DNA from: Gp13-AA77 sp035946735
GTDB taxonomy: Bacteria > Acidobacteriota > Terriglobia > UBA7540
Length of the DNA: 64,000 bases
Direction of reading: 5' to 3'
Assembly (NCBI GenBank): GCA_035946735.1
Contig: DASYYZ010000155.1
Span: 1 to 64,000 of the forward strand
Shown: positions 18,513 through 27,254 of the stretch, one piece after another
How the letters are laid out: the number at the start of each line of letters is the position of its first letter
Position numbering within the stretch: the first letter of the stretch is position 1
The notes under the pieces: generated by a model
What the model was told of the DNA's origin: nothing
The model's database searches: none
What the model saw: the letters and a program-made list of their open reading frames with translations, nothing else
Position numbers and translations under genes: made by a program

Positions 18513-19205
18513 ATGCCCAAGCACATCGGAATCGTCGCTTGCAGTGCCGAAGGCGCAGCCCTCTGCTACCGTACCATTTGCGGCGAGGCTGCCAAGGTGA
18601 TGGGTGAACACGCTCACCCTGAGATCACCATGCATAGCTATCCGCTGGCGCGTTACATGGAGTTCATCAGGCGCGGAGACTGGCATCAGGTTGCAGAGTT
18701 GATTCTCTGGTCCGCACGCAAGCTGGCGCAAGCGAGTGCTGACTTCCTGGTCTGTCCGGATAACACGATTCATCAGGCGTTCGAGCTGGTGATTGAGCGA
18801 TCCCCGTTGCCGTGGCTGCACATTGCCCATCCGGTTGCGAAAGCGGCGGCCGAGCGGGGATTCCAGCGGCTGGGCTTGATGGGAACGCGATATCTCATGG
18901 AAGGCCCCGTCTACCCTGAGGCCCTGAAGCCTTATGGTATTTCCACGCGTCTGCCGCCGGCGGCAGATCGCGAGAAGATCGACGCTATCATTTTTGATGA
19001 GCTCGTAGCCGGCGTGTTTTCGGAGGATTCACGGCTGTATTTCAACGAGGTGATGGCGCGGCTCAAAGATGTTGGCTGCGAGGCGGTGATCCTGGGATGC
19101 ACCGAGCTGCCGCTGATTGTCAGATCTGATGACGCCCCGCTTCCGACGCTTGATTCCACACGGCTGCTGGCGCGAGCGGCGCTGCGACGAGCCTTGGATT
19201 CGTAG
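18513..19205 (+). CDS. Aspartate/glutamate racemase family amino-acid racemase
   Basis: 230 residues. The fold is the pseudo-symmetric Asp/Glu/hydantoin racemase type with two catalytic Cys motifs: FLVCPDNTIH in the N-lobe and VILGCTELPLI in the C-lobe, plus GLMGTRYLMEGPVY at the lobe boundary. The YgeA/aspartate-racemase group has PCNTaH or CDNTaH at the first site, so the CPDNT spelling puts the Cys two residues earlier than usual. D-amino acids made this way serve peptidoglycan or signalling. It is a lone plus-strand gene facing the sirtuin tail to tail, 34 bases apart. Confidence 0.8.
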   Translation: MPKHIGIVACSAEGAALCYRTICGEAAKVMGEHAHPEITMHSYPLARYMEFIRRGDWHQVAELILWSARKLAQASADFLVCPDNTIHQAFELVIERSPLPWLHIAHPVAKAAAERGFQRLGLMGTRYLMEGPVYPEALKPYGISTRLPPAADREKIDAIIFDELVAGVFSEDSRLYFNEVMARLKDVGCEAVILGCTELPLIVRSDDAPLPTLDSTRLLARAALRRALDS

Positions 19206-19239
19206 CAACCCGGGACTCGCAAACGAGTAGGGGGGCAAT

Positions 19240-19965
19240 CTATTCCACGAGTTGTGGCAGGATCTCTCCCGCCGGACCGCGCAGGGTCCATTCCGCAAGG
19301 CCATCCAGCGGGCTCTCGTTCGGGTTGATCACTGCAATTCGCGCTCCCCGCGAGTGCGCCAGCTCGACGAGGCCGGCAGCCGGATACACCACGGCCGAAG
19401 TGCCGATCAGCAGAAAGAGATCTGCCCGGCGGCTGGCCTGGACCGCGGCGTTCCACGCGTCCGGGGGCAGGGATTCTTCAAACCAGACCACATCCGGTCG
19501 CAGGATGGCGCCGCATGAGCAGCAAGGCGGCGAGGCGCGCAGCGGCACTTCGTCATTCCGGGCGGCAAGGCCGCAGCTGGTGCAGCGCATCTTCCAGATG
19601 TCTCCGTGCAACTTGATGGTTCGACGATTCCCGGCGCGATCGTGCAGTCCGTCTACGTTCTGGGTGATCAGGGTAAAGGCTCCGGGCTTTCGGTTCTCAA
19701 GCGTGACGAGCGCCAGATGGCCTGCATTGGGCTGCGCTTTTTCGATGATCCCACGGCGCCAGTCGTACCACTCCCACACCAGTCGCGGATCGCGCGCAAA
19801 TGCCCGCGGAGTCGCAAGCTGCTCCGGCCTGAAGTTGCGCCACAGGCCGCTCGCGTCGCGAAAGGTCGGGATGCCGCTCTCCGCTGAGATTCCTGCGCCG
19901 GTCAGGGCGACAATGGAACTGGATTGCTCGATTTCACGGCGTAGCGAGTTGATGTCCGCCGTCAT
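19240..19965 (-). CDS. cobB: NAD-dependent protein deacylase, class III sirtuin
   Basis: 241 residues, full length. Rossmann motif LTGAGISAESGIPTFRDASG, catalytic loop LITQNVDGLHDRAG, catalytic His in KLHGDIW, a four-Cys zinc site (RCTSC and CCSC) and GTSAVVYPAAG. EWYDWRRGII carries the Tyr-x-x-Arg pair that in class III sirtuins (SIRT5, CobB) binds the carboxylate of succinyl-, malonyl- or glutaryl-lysine. It probably therefore removes acidic acyl groups as well as acetyl. Gene name by family only. Confidence 0.92.
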   Translation of the reverse strand: MTADINSLRREIEQSSSIVALTGAGISAESGIPTFRDASGLWRNFRPEQLATPRAFARDPRLVWEWYDWRRGIIEKAQPNAGHLALVTLENRKPGAFTLITQNVDGLHDRAGNRRTIKLHGDIWKMRCTSCGLAARNDEVPLRASPPCCSCGAILRPDVVWFEESLPPDAWNAAVQASRRADLFLLIGTSAVVYPAAGLVELAHSRGARIAVINPNESPLDGLAEWTLRGPAGEILPQLVE

Positions 19966-20236
19966 GGCTAGCTCAGGAAAAACGTCGTCAGTCCGTTAGC
20001 GTCCTCGCCGCGAGTACTTCCTATCACAAGCAGGCCTCTCCACGACTCGGGACGTCTTCCAATCTTAGATGCTCGTCGCTGGTCGCGGCCATCATGAAAT
20101 GCATGAGCGGGCGATCTGCTCAGTTTGCGATACCTCAGCCAGCGTGCGCCCTTGATTTGACGGGGACGATCTGTGATTCTGAAGCGGGCTGCAGCCGAAT
20201 CGCTTCCGGCCCTGTCCTTCGCGATCAATCAAAGCT

Positions 20237-21766
20237 ATGGCCTATCAGAATCTGAGAGAGTTCGTCGCGCGCCTCGAGCAGGAGCGTGAGTTGAAGCGCA
20301 TCACGGAGCGCGTTGACGTCGATCTGGAAATCACCGAGATCACCGATCGTGTCTCCAAGCGCGGCGGACCGGCGCTTCTGTTTGAGAAGCCCTGCTCGGC
20401 GCGCGACGGTAGAGATTACCGAACGCCGCTACTCATTAACACGCTGGGCTCGAAGCGGCGCCTCGAACTGGCGCTCGAGGCCGCCAACATCGACGAGGTC
20501 GCCGGCCGCATCGATGAGCTTCTCGATACAAAGCCGCCCGCCGGTCTCATCGACAAAATGAAGATGCTGCCGAAGCTCGCCGAACTGGGCTCCTTTTTTC
20601 CGCGAACCGTCAAGGGTGGACCCGTGAAGGAGGTGATCGAACGCGAGAGCTTTGCGCTCGCCCAATTTCCCATCATGCAGTGCTGGCCCGAGGACGCCGG
20701 GCGCTTCATCACCTGGCCTATGGTGATCACCCGCAGTCCCAAGACCGGCCGCCGGAACGTGGGCTGCTATCGCATGCAGGTGTTTGACGATCGCACCACC
20801 GCCATGCACTGGCAGATCCACAAGGGCGGAGCCGAGCATTTCCGCGCCTTGGGGCGCGCGGCGGCGGGCGGGGCAGGGCAGGGACCTGGCCCCGGCTCGG
20901 GTGCGGGATCGTCTCCTGCAGGACCGCGCCGGATGGATGTCGCGGTGGCGATCGGAGCCGAGCCGCTTACGATGCTATCGGGTATTTTGCCTCTGCCGGA
21001 AGATCTCGACGAATTCCTCTTCGCAGGCTTTCTGCGGCGCCGGCCGGTGGAGTTGGTGAGATGCGAGACCGTCGACCTGGAGGTGCCCGCCGAAGCGGAG
21101 ATCGTGCTCGAGGGCTACGTGGACCTTGACGACTTGCGCCAGGAGGGTCCGTTCGGCGATCACACCGGTTACTACACGCCGGCCGAGCCGTTTCCCGCCT
21201 TTCATATCACCTGCATTACGCGCCGCCGCGACCCAATCTACGTTTCCACAATCGTGGGTCCTCCGCCCATGGAAGATTACTGGATGGGCCACGCCGTGGA
21301 GCGCCTTTTCCTGCCGCTGATGCGCCGTCAGATGCCCGAAGTGGTGGACATGCACATGCCGGCCGAAGGCATTTTTCACAACCTGATGATCGTTTCGATC
21401 CGCAAACGCTACCCGGGTCACGCACGCAAGGTTATGAATGCCGTTTGGGGTCTCCCCGGAGCCATGTTCACCAAGTGCATCGTGGTGGTCGACGACGATG
21501 TTGACGTCCACAATTTGCGCGAAGTGGCTTGGAAAGCGCTGAACCACATCGACCCGGAGCGCGACATCCAATTCATGCTGGGACCCGTCGATCAGCTTGA
21601 ACATGCCTCGCGCCTGCCCAGCTTCGGATCGAAGATGGGCGTCGACGCCACGCACAAGTGGCCGAGCGAGGGATTTACGCGGCTCTGGCCGGACGAGATC
21701 AAGATGGATGAGGCCACGAAGAAGCGGGTCGACGGGATGTGGCAGAGGCTCGACCTGAAGCTCTGA
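20237..21766 (+). CDS. UbiD-family prenylated-flavin decarboxylase
   Basis: 509 residues, normal for UbiD. Features include NTLGSKRRLELAL, an N-terminal mixed domain, EGPFGDHTGYYTP with the catalytic Glu-x-x-x region, AEGIFHNLMIVSIRKRYPG and DATHKWPSEGF. UbiD enzymes use prenylated FMN made by UbiX to decarboxylate aromatic or alpha,beta-unsaturated acids, including menaquinone or ubiquinone precursors. No ubiX or quinone genes are nearby, so the substrate is open. A Gly/Pro/Ser-rich insert (residues about 209-235) interrupts the region just before the PRRMDVAVAIGAEP strand. Start ATG has only a weak ribosome site. Confidence 0.88.
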   Translation: MAYQNLREFVARLEQERELKRITERVDVDLEITEITDRVSKRGGPALLFEKPCSARDGRDYRTPLLINTLGSKRRLELALEAANIDEVAGRIDELLDTKPPAGLIDKMKMLPKLAELGSFFPRTVKGGPVKEVIERESFALAQFPIMQCWPEDAGRFITWPMVITRSPKTGRRNVGCYRMQVFDDRTTAMHWQIHKGGAEHFRALGRAAAGGAGQGPGPGSGAGSSPAGPRRMDVAVAIGAEPLTMLSGILPLPEDLDEFLFAGFLRRRPVELVRCETVDLEVPAEAEIVLEGYVDLDDLRQEGPFGDHTGYYTPAEPFPAFHITCITRRRDPIYVSTIVGPPPMEDYWMGHAVERLFLPLMRRQMPEVVDMHMPAEGIFHNLMIVSIRKRYPGHARKVMNAVWGLPGAMFTKCIVVVDDDVDVHNLREVAWKALNHIDPERDIQFMLGPVDQLEHASRLPSFGSKMGVDATHKWPSEGFTRLWPDEIKMDEATKKRVDGMWQRLDLKL

Positions 21767-21786
21767 CCAGTCCGCCTGCTGCTCGA

Positions 21787-22104
21787 TCAGTCCGGGAGAT
21801 CCAAAACAGACCACGCAGAATACCGCAGCAGCTTGCCTTCGGCGACGTTGGCGAAGTATCGGCCACCGCAACTGAACTGCATTACGCGCCGGCCTTGACG
21901 TGCCATCGCCGCCCATTTCGAAGCCGTATCGGGATTCTGCTCGATGCCGGTGATGCGATGCCCCACGTACTCGAAATCGACGGTTCGCAGCCGGCGGGAG
22001 CGCGTCTGGCCTACAGCATAAGCGCGGGAATCAAGCTCGATGGTCTTTCGCTCGTCAACCAGTGTCTGTTGCCACACGCTGACGAGGGTCTCGGCGAGAG
22101 TCAT
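21787..22104 (-). CDS. Conserved hypothetical small protein
   Basis: 105 residues from ATG 22104 (MTLAETLVSVWQQTLVDERK). The frame is open from 22164, but that would overlap the upstream gene, and 22104 leaves a 23-base gap after it. Predicted alpha/beta, soluble, one Cys (VMQFSCGGRYFANV), ending WSVLDLPD. No recognised domain; similar short proteins downstream of other acidobacterial genes are familiar to me only as hypotheticals. Coding is supported by the family-like composition and the spacing to the neighbouring gene. Confidence 0.6.
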   Translation of the reverse strand: MTLAETLVSVWQQTLVDERKTIELDSRAYAVGQTRSRRLRTVDFEYVGHRITGIEQNPDTASKWAAMARQGRRVMQFSCGGRYFANVAEGKLLRYSAWSVLDLPD

Positions 22105-22127
22105 GGCAGGCGGGATTGGCGGGCCAC

Positions 22128-23021
22128 CTAGGTTTCGAGGGCTTGGCGGCAGTAGGCGTAGCACTTCTTCATTTCGACAATGGTGTCCATGCCGGGCTTG
22201 CCATACTCGTACTCGATGTTGGCCGGGATCTGCCAGCGCTGATCGCGAAGCAGTTGGAGAACGGCTACGATCGGCGTATCGCCTTCGCCGAACGGCATGT
22301 TGGGGCCGTGATTCTTCTTCCGATCCTTGATGTGCAGCGTAACGATGCGGTCATGGCGCTCCTTGAGGAAGGCTACGGCATCGCCGCCGGCGGCCGTGAA
22401 GTGTCCGATGTCAAGATTGATCGCCAGGTATTGGGAGGCGCCGTGAAGAGCCCGCTCAAAGGTGTCCGGCGTGGAGAACTCATCGGGGTTCTTGGTGTCG
22501 TCGTGGCCATGGAAGCCAACCGTGATCTTGAATTCGCGGGCCAGCTTGTCAACGGCCGGCGCCAGACTGACGTTCGACGAAGCAGTGATGTAGTGAAGCC
22601 CCAGCGCCTTGGTCATCTCGAAACCGCGCCGCATCTCGGCCTCGCTCATGTCGTGCCGGAAACTGTAATTGTAGGCGTAAAGACGCACGCCGGCCTTGTC
22701 GAAGCGAGCGCGAACGTCCTCAAAGAAGCTCAGGGGCGTGTTCAGGCGCCAATCGCGAATTGCCTGACGGCTCGTCTTCTCCCCATCGGGTTCGAGATGG
22801 CTCTGGGTCAGCTCGCATTCGCCCAGCCCGACGGTCTGGAAAGCCTGAATGCAGGCGTCCAGGGGACGGTCTCGAAAGGAATAACTCTGGGCGCCGATCT
22901 GAACGCCGCGGACCTTGGAATCAATCCACCCGGCGGCACGTAGCCGCCACGGTTGTGTCAAGAGGACGGCCGATCCACCGATGATGAGTTTGGTTGCGTC
23001 TCGCCTGCCGACCCTGAACAT
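22128..23021 (-). CDS. Exported sugar phosphate isomerase/epimerase-like TIM-barrel protein
   Basis: 297 residues from ATG 23021, which has GGAGG five bases upstream; an upstream ATG at 23084 has none. N-terminus MFRVGRRDATKLIIGGSAVL is Tat-like. Barrel motifs: GVQIGAQSYSFRDRPLDACI, GLGECELTQSHLEP, TVGFHGHDDT, YLAINLDIGHFTAAG, IVTLHIKDRKKNHGPNMPFG and ANIEYEYGKPG, giving the Glu/Asp/His/Glu metal set of the AP-endonuclease-2 family. It is the same superfamily as 7552-8487 but only distantly similar. The next gene downstream is 23 bases away. Sugar or polyol substrate likely, identity unknown. Confidence 0.82.
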   Translation of the reverse strand: MFRVGRRDATKLIIGGSAVLLTQPWRLRAAGWIDSKVRGVQIGAQSYSFRDRPLDACIQAFQTVGLGECELTQSHLEPDGEKTSRQAIRDWRLNTPLSFFEDVRARFDKAGVRLYAYNYSFRHDMSEAEMRRGFEMTKALGLHYITASSNVSLAPAVDKLAREFKITVGFHGHDDTKNPDEFSTPDTFERALHGASQYLAINLDIGHFTAAGGDAVAFLKERHDRIVTLHIKDRKKNHGPNMPFGEGDTPIVAVLQLLRDQRWQIPANIEYEYGKPGMDTIVEMKKCYAYCRQALET

Positions 23022-23204
23022 GAATCCTCCAAATTCAAGAGTCAATGAACGGCTCAGTATAAGGGGCCTGCCTAGCAACCGCAAGGATCACCGTTGTCCG
23101 CCTCGCTCAGGTGCTCCGGTCACACTCGCAGCAGAATCGTAGGAGCCTTCAAAGGGACGAATCGGAGTCTGACTGATCGACGGTGTGTGGATTGTAAGGA
23201 GGGC

Positions 23205-23325
23205 GGGGCACGCTAATCCTGCGTGCCCCGTGGTGGAAGGACGTAGGAAGCTCGTTTGTTCAGATCGCGGCGAAGCCTGCGATCTACGGGTCAGAGAGCG
23301 CCCAGGGTATAGTCACTGGGCTCTC
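23205..23325. repeat. Cluster of three hairpins in a 534-base intergenic gap
   Basis: Between 23022 and 23555 no gene is seen. Perfect dyads: CGGGGCACGC/GCGTGCCCCG (23205-23214 and 23222-23231), AGATCGC/GCGATCT (23263-23269 and 23280-23286) and GCCCAG/CTGGGC (23301-23306 and 23317-23322). None is followed by a T-run, so they look like REP-type extragenic palindromes rather than terminators. The region also has to hold the promoters for the minus-strand isomerase. Confidence 0.5.
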
Positions 23326-23555
23326 GAGCCGCAAAAACCAGTTTGTTCCTGCCCCCTCGAGTTGCTCGCGGAGCCTTATTGCGCACACGCCCCTAACCAC
23401 GGCAATCTGCCTGCCAGAGCTTCGGCCGGTTTGTAAGCGGTTTGTTTCGTTGCAGGTGGCTGGTGGCTTTGTATCTGGTCGGCGACGGAGGGCGGGGAAA
23501 TCTTACACGTTATGGTGTGTACGAGTTCCCAGAATGAAACTCTTACCCGTCGGCG

Positions 23556-24542
23556 CTATTTTGGACGCGCAACGGCGGACAGATAAGTCTGAACGTTCCC
23601 CGCATTCACCACGGCCGTGCCGGTGTCCACGATTGAGGGCAAGGGCGAAACGGGCGCTGTGCGCCAATCCGGGAACTCATGAATCCGATTATGATGCAGG
23701 TCATCCAGGTATTGCAGACCATAGTAGCCCATAGTGTAGGGCTTTTGCGCAATCGACGCCACGATATAACCCTGCGCGATCCGATCAAGTGTCTCCGGAT
23801 TGGCGTCCATCGCTACGATAGGGATCTTGTTGGCCATGCCAAGCTGATCGAGCGCCTGGGCCACGCCGGGTCCGCAAGAAGCTTCCAGGCAGATGATCCC
23901 GTCGGGGTGCCCTCCGTTGCGGATCATGGCAGCCACAGACTCGCCGGCTTGGTTGGCGTCGCCGGAATCATTCACTTCGATCGCCACGGCAAGGGCCGGA
24001 TACTTCTTAACTGCATCGCGAACGCCGCGCGCACGCTCTTCCTGATTGTTCTGGCCCGCAATTTTGATCACAACCACTCCGCCGCGGCCGTGCAGCAGTC
24101 CCGCCATGGTGTTGCCGCTTTGCTCTCCGGCAAGGTAATTGTCGGTACCGATGAATAGGACGCGATGTGAACCCGGCGCGTCGGAGTCAACACAGATCAC
24201 CGGGACGCCTGCAGCTACGGCACTGTCGATGGCCTCTTTGAACGAATCGGGCTGGGATGGCGATATCAGAATTCCGTCCGGCTTGCTGGCCATCGTGTCC
24301 CGGAAGTCCTTCAACTCTTCATCTGGCGCATAGCGGCTTGGCCCCACAAACTCGACCTTCGCTCCGTCGAGCGCCCTTGCGCTGTCCAGAAAACCGGCTT
24401 TGGCGTCCTGCCAGTACGGAATATTGATATTGGTGGCGATGAAGACATAGCGCTCGCCGCTGTGCGCCGGTTTCGAGCAGGAGGCCGACAACCCCGCGAA
24501 AACGACGGCCACAATAACGAAAGCTTTCGAGGTGCGTTGCAT
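23556..24542 (-). CDS. Sugar-binding lipoprotein of an ABC importer (RbsB-like)
   Basis: 328 residues with a lipoprotein signal ending GLSASC at Cys22. Periplasmic-binding-protein-like fold of the ribose/LacI type: YVFIATNINIPYWQDAKAGF, KPDGILISPSQPDSF, GVPVICVDSDAPGSHRVLFI, GTDNYLAGEQSGN, GIICLEASCGPGVAQALDQL and VAMDANPETLDRI. Ligand probably a pentose or other monosaccharide. No permease or ATPase gene lies beside it, which is unusual; it may serve a distant transporter or a sensor. The ribosome site GGAGGGACG precedes the ATG. Confidence 0.85.
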   Translation of the reverse strand: MQRTSKAFVIVAVVFAGLSASCSKPAHSGERYVFIATNINIPYWQDAKAGFLDSARALDGAKVEFVGPSRYAPDEELKDFRDTMASKPDGILISPSQPDSFKEAIDSAVAAGVPVICVDSDAPGSHRVLFIGTDNYLAGEQSGNTMAGLLHGRGGVVVIKIAGQNNQEERARGVRDAVKKYPALAVAIEVNDSGDANQAGESVAAMIRNGGHPDGIICLEASCGPGVAQALDQLGMANKIPIVAMDANPETLDRIAQGYIVASIAQKPYTMGYYGLQYLDDLHHNRIHEFPDWRTAPVSPLPSIVDTGTAVVNAGNVQTYLSAVARPK

Positions 24543-24721
24543 ATCGTCCCTCCCCGCCGCCGGGCTCTGCGTTCTCAGAGGGCCACGCGGCTTGTTCGGA
24601 GCTGCCGCCTAGGTTTTGGAGCTTATCACAACGGGGGTCAAGCCAAAAGGTTAGCGATTGGGGGAGTTTCAAAAGGGGGACGACGCCTGTCGCACGGGGA
24701 TCCACAGGCGTGCGTGCACGC
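24543..24721. other. Short intergenic gap, nothing recognised
   Basis: 179 bases between two minus-strand genes; should contain the binding-protein promoter. No element stands out. Confidence 0.4.
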
Positions 24722-25147
24722 CTACGGGTCCGGACCCCAAGAATCTGGCCGACCCCAGTTTTCTCTGGCGCTGAACCTGAAGCGCCGCGGCAGTCGTCCG
24801 GAGTCCAGGCGTGTTTGCTCAACGAGCCGCTTGGGCGCTCGATTGCTCCAGGCGGCGGCCAACGCAGTCGCCAGGATGGCTTTCCGGGCCACCTTCAGAT
24901 GTACCTGCGTCGCGCCTCGGCGTCCCCATCCGCCCTTGACCGGTGCGAATACCGCAGGTTCGCCTCGGACTACCTCGTCTTGCTGCTCTGGTGTGAGCTT
25001 CACGATGGCCCAACCTTTGTCAGGATAGGATACGGTCGCGAAGATCTTACCAGCGACCCGAAAGTCAGGGTGACCTAAGTGTGAACTCTCGGACGTTTCC
25101 GGAAAACTCAGGGCCAGGCGGCGATAGTCATTCGACGTCATCTGCAT
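24722..25147 (-). CDS. MmcQ/YjbR-family protein
   Basis: 141 residues. RRLALSFPETSESSHLGHPD, VAGKIFATVSYPDKGWAIVK, LTPEQQDEVVRGEPAVFAPV and GRRGATQVHLKVARKAILAT reproduce the YjbR fold, a CyaY-like alpha/beta domain. Members are annotated DNA-binding on weak grounds; function is unsettled. The C-terminal 25 residues (PRRFRFSARENWGRPDSWGP) extend beyond the usual end. It sits 23 bases or less upstream of the VOC gene end and may be unrelated to it, as it is transcribed toward the sugar-binding gene. Confidence 0.82.
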   Translation of the reverse strand: MQMTSNDYRRLALSFPETSESSHLGHPDFRVAGKIFATVSYPDKGWAIVKLTPEQQDEVVRGEPAVFAPVKGGWGRRGATQVHLKVARKAILATALAAAWSNRAPKRLVEQTRLDSGRLPRRFRFSARENWGRPDSWGPDP

Positions 25148-25169
25148 CTCCAGGGCTTTTTATAAGGCG

Positions 25170-27254
25170 TCATTGGCTCGAGCTCGGCGAATCCTTGGTC
25201 GGCGTCGCGATATACCACGTCGTGCCAAGCCCGTCCTGCACACGGGCCAGGCGGTCACCGCGAGGCTGGTCCGCCGGAGCCAGGGTCGAGATCCCTCCGG
25301 CCTCGATTGCTTTGCGGTACGCGGCGTCAACGTCCGGGACGTAGAGATAGATCCCGGTCTCGATCGGCTGGTACGGGCCGTGCGCCTCGCCCATCTCAAT
25401 CATGGCGCCTCCTATCCGGACTTCGGCGTGGGCGACCCTTCCGCTCGGATCGGCATAGCGCGCGACTTCCTCCGCGCCAAATGCCTGCTTCATAAAATCG
25501 ATCAACTTAGCCGCGCTGGTAGGATGCAGGTAAGGCGTGAGGCTGTGAAAGCCCTCGCGGATGTAATGGCCGCCCTTGGCCGTGGCAATGTACCAGCTGT
25601 TACCGAATGGATCTTTGACGCTTGCGCCGCGCTCCCCGTATTCGTGGTCCACCGGCGGCTGGATCGCGACGGCGCCGGCCTCAAGCGCTCGTTGGAAAAC
25701 CGCGTCCGTATTCTCCACGTAGTAGTGGAAGGCTCCCGGCCGCTCGTCCCGTGGCGACAGCCCGGGCATGCTACCGATCATGACCATCGAGTCGCCTATC
25801 ATAACTCCGGCGTGGAGGCCGCCCGTCGGACCCGTGCGCCGATAGGCTTCGGTGGCCCCGAAGGCATACTTGAGGAAATCGACGAACTCGACCGCTCTTT
25901 GCAGCGTGATGTACGGAGTAACGGCTGTGAAGCCCTCGCGCATTCCGGGAATCGCCGAACCGGCCACAGCCGGCTGCTCGGAGGGTTGTTCGGGAGTCGT
26001 TTGGCCCGCCGAGAATGCGGCCGCGCGGCGCTCGATTTCTTCGGGCGTCACATCCTCGACGTGGGTTGAAATGTACCAGACGTGACCGAAGGGGTCCTCG
26101 ATCTGACCGCTGCGATCACCGTAGAACTGGTCCTGCACCGGCCGGATCACCTTCGCGCCGGCAGCAATCGCGCTGGCCGCCACCGCATCGACGTCCGGCA
26201 CATAAAGATGAATCTTCACCGGCGTCCCACCAAGCTTGCCCGGCCCACGCTTGTTCCACTCTCCCGACTCGCCGTTCAGCATGAGCAACGAGTCCCCAAT
26301 CACAACCTCGCCGTGAGCGAGCCTGCCGTCAGGATCGGCAAAGCGCATGGACTCGATCTCGCGGGCCCCAAAAGCACTCTTGTAAAACTCGATCGCCTTG
26401 AGGCCGTCGCTCACGGTCAAGTAGGGGATCACGGCGTGGAAGCCTTCACGCAAAACCGGCTTCGCGGCGGACTCGCTTACGTCAGGGGAACCGCCCTGCT
26501 GCCCCTCGGCCATGCGACGCATGTAGTCTTCGGCCGTGACATCGGCGAAGTGCTTCGAGAGGATCCACTTGTGGCCAAATGGATCGAGCAGGCTCGCCTG
26601 GCGCTCTCCGTATTCGTGATCTTTTGGAGGCGCCGTCACCCTGGCGCCTGCCGCCGACGCTTGCTCAAGTAGACCGTCCACGTCCTCAACGCTAAGGAAT
26701 ACCTCGACTGGCGTGCCGCCTACCGACTCAGGGCTCAGCGCGCCAAACTCCGGATACTCGTCGGAGAGCATGATCCGCGAGTCAAGGATCTGGACTTCCG
26801 CGTGCCCGATCTTGCCATCGGGCGTCGCCATACGCAAAACCTCGGTTGCGCCGAAAGCGTTCTTGTAAAACTCGATAGCCTGCGTCGCACCCTTGATGGC
26901 GAGATAGGGCGCCAGCGAATGATAACCCTCCGGGATCGGTTGTACTTTGCGTGACTCCACACTTGCTTTGGCTGCAGTTCCCATGATGGCCGTCCTTTCA
27001 AGTTCGGATTGAAGATTGGTTCGAAACTCAGCGCGCGGCAGGCCGGTAAGGTTGCTGGCAATCGCCCGCAATTGGCCGACGCGTTCCGGAAGAGCCGCAA
27101 ATTCCTTGCCCACAAGCTGCGCCTTCAGGCCAGGTCCGTAGAAGCGGGCAGCCTCGGGGTCGCTCGTGCTATCTGATTCAGGCGGTCGCGCGCGCTCCGC
27201 GAGCATCGCCTCGATGGCAGCATCGAGTTGCGCGCTCAAAGAGGGCTTAGGCAT
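25170..27254 (-). CDS. Protein with anti-sigma-like N-terminus and four tandem VOC (PhnB-type) domains
   Basis: 694 residues. Residues 1-92 form a helical region (SAQLDAAIEAMLAERARPPE; LPERVGQLRAIASNLTGLPR; EFRTNLQSELER) of the kind placed downstream of ECF sigma factors. Then four PhnB/glyoxalase-like VOC domains follow at about 107-235, 272-400, 440-560 and 565-685, each opening with a GYHSLAPYLA- or EGFHAVIPYL-like strand. The HAEV metal-type strand is kept in 1 (GHAEVQIL), 2 (AHGEVVIG), 4 (AHAEVRIG) and altered in 3 (LHAGVMIG); DPFGHKW is kept in 1 and 2 but His is lost in 3 (DPFGNSW) and 4 (DGLGTTW). Its start overlaps the sigma gene by 8 bases. Likely a ligand-sensing regulator or effector of the sigma factor; function inferred. 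Confidence 0.8.
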   Translation of the reverse strand: MPKPSLSAQLDAAIEAMLAERARPPESDSTSDPEAARFYGPGLKAQLVGKEFAALPERVGQLRAIASNLTGLPRAEFRTNLQSELERTAIMGTAAKASVESRKVQPIPEGYHSLAPYLAIKGATQAIEFYKNAFGATEVLRMATPDGKIGHAEVQILDSRIMLSDEYPEFGALSPESVGGTPVEVFLSVEDVDGLLEQASAAGARVTAPPKDHEYGERQASLLDPFGHKWILSKHFADVTAEDYMRRMAEGQQGGSPDVSESAAKPVLREGFHAVIPYLTVSDGLKAIEFYKSAFGAREIESMRFADPDGRLAHGEVVIGDSLLMLNGESGEWNKRGPGKLGGTPVKIHLYVPDVDAVAASAIAAGAKVIRPVQDQFYGDRSGQIEDPFGHVWYISTHVEDVTPEEIERRAAAFSAGQTTPEQPSEQPAVAGSAIPGMREGFTAVTPYITLQRAVEFVDFLKYAFGATEAYRRTGPTGGLHAGVMIGDSMVMIGSMPGLSPRDERPGAFHYYVENTDAVFQRALEAGAVAIQPPVDHEYGERGASVKDPFGNSWYIATAKGGHYIREGFHSLTPYLHPTSAAKLIDFMKQAFGAEEVARYADPSGRVAHAEVRIGGAMIEMGEAHGPYQPIETGIYLYVPDVDAAYRKAIEAGGISTLAPADQPRGDRLARVQDGLGTTWYIATPTKDSPSSSQ

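Noticed and set aside
20975..21916. 313-residue open frame antisense to ubiD
   Set aside because: No domain, no start signal; the sense UbiD frame is unambiguous.
23137..23555. Possible ORFs and tRNA-like hairpins between the isomerase and the sugar-binding protein
   Set aside because: No cloverleaf, no anticodon stem of proper length and no conserved T-loop; the hairpins are better explained as REP-like palindromes.
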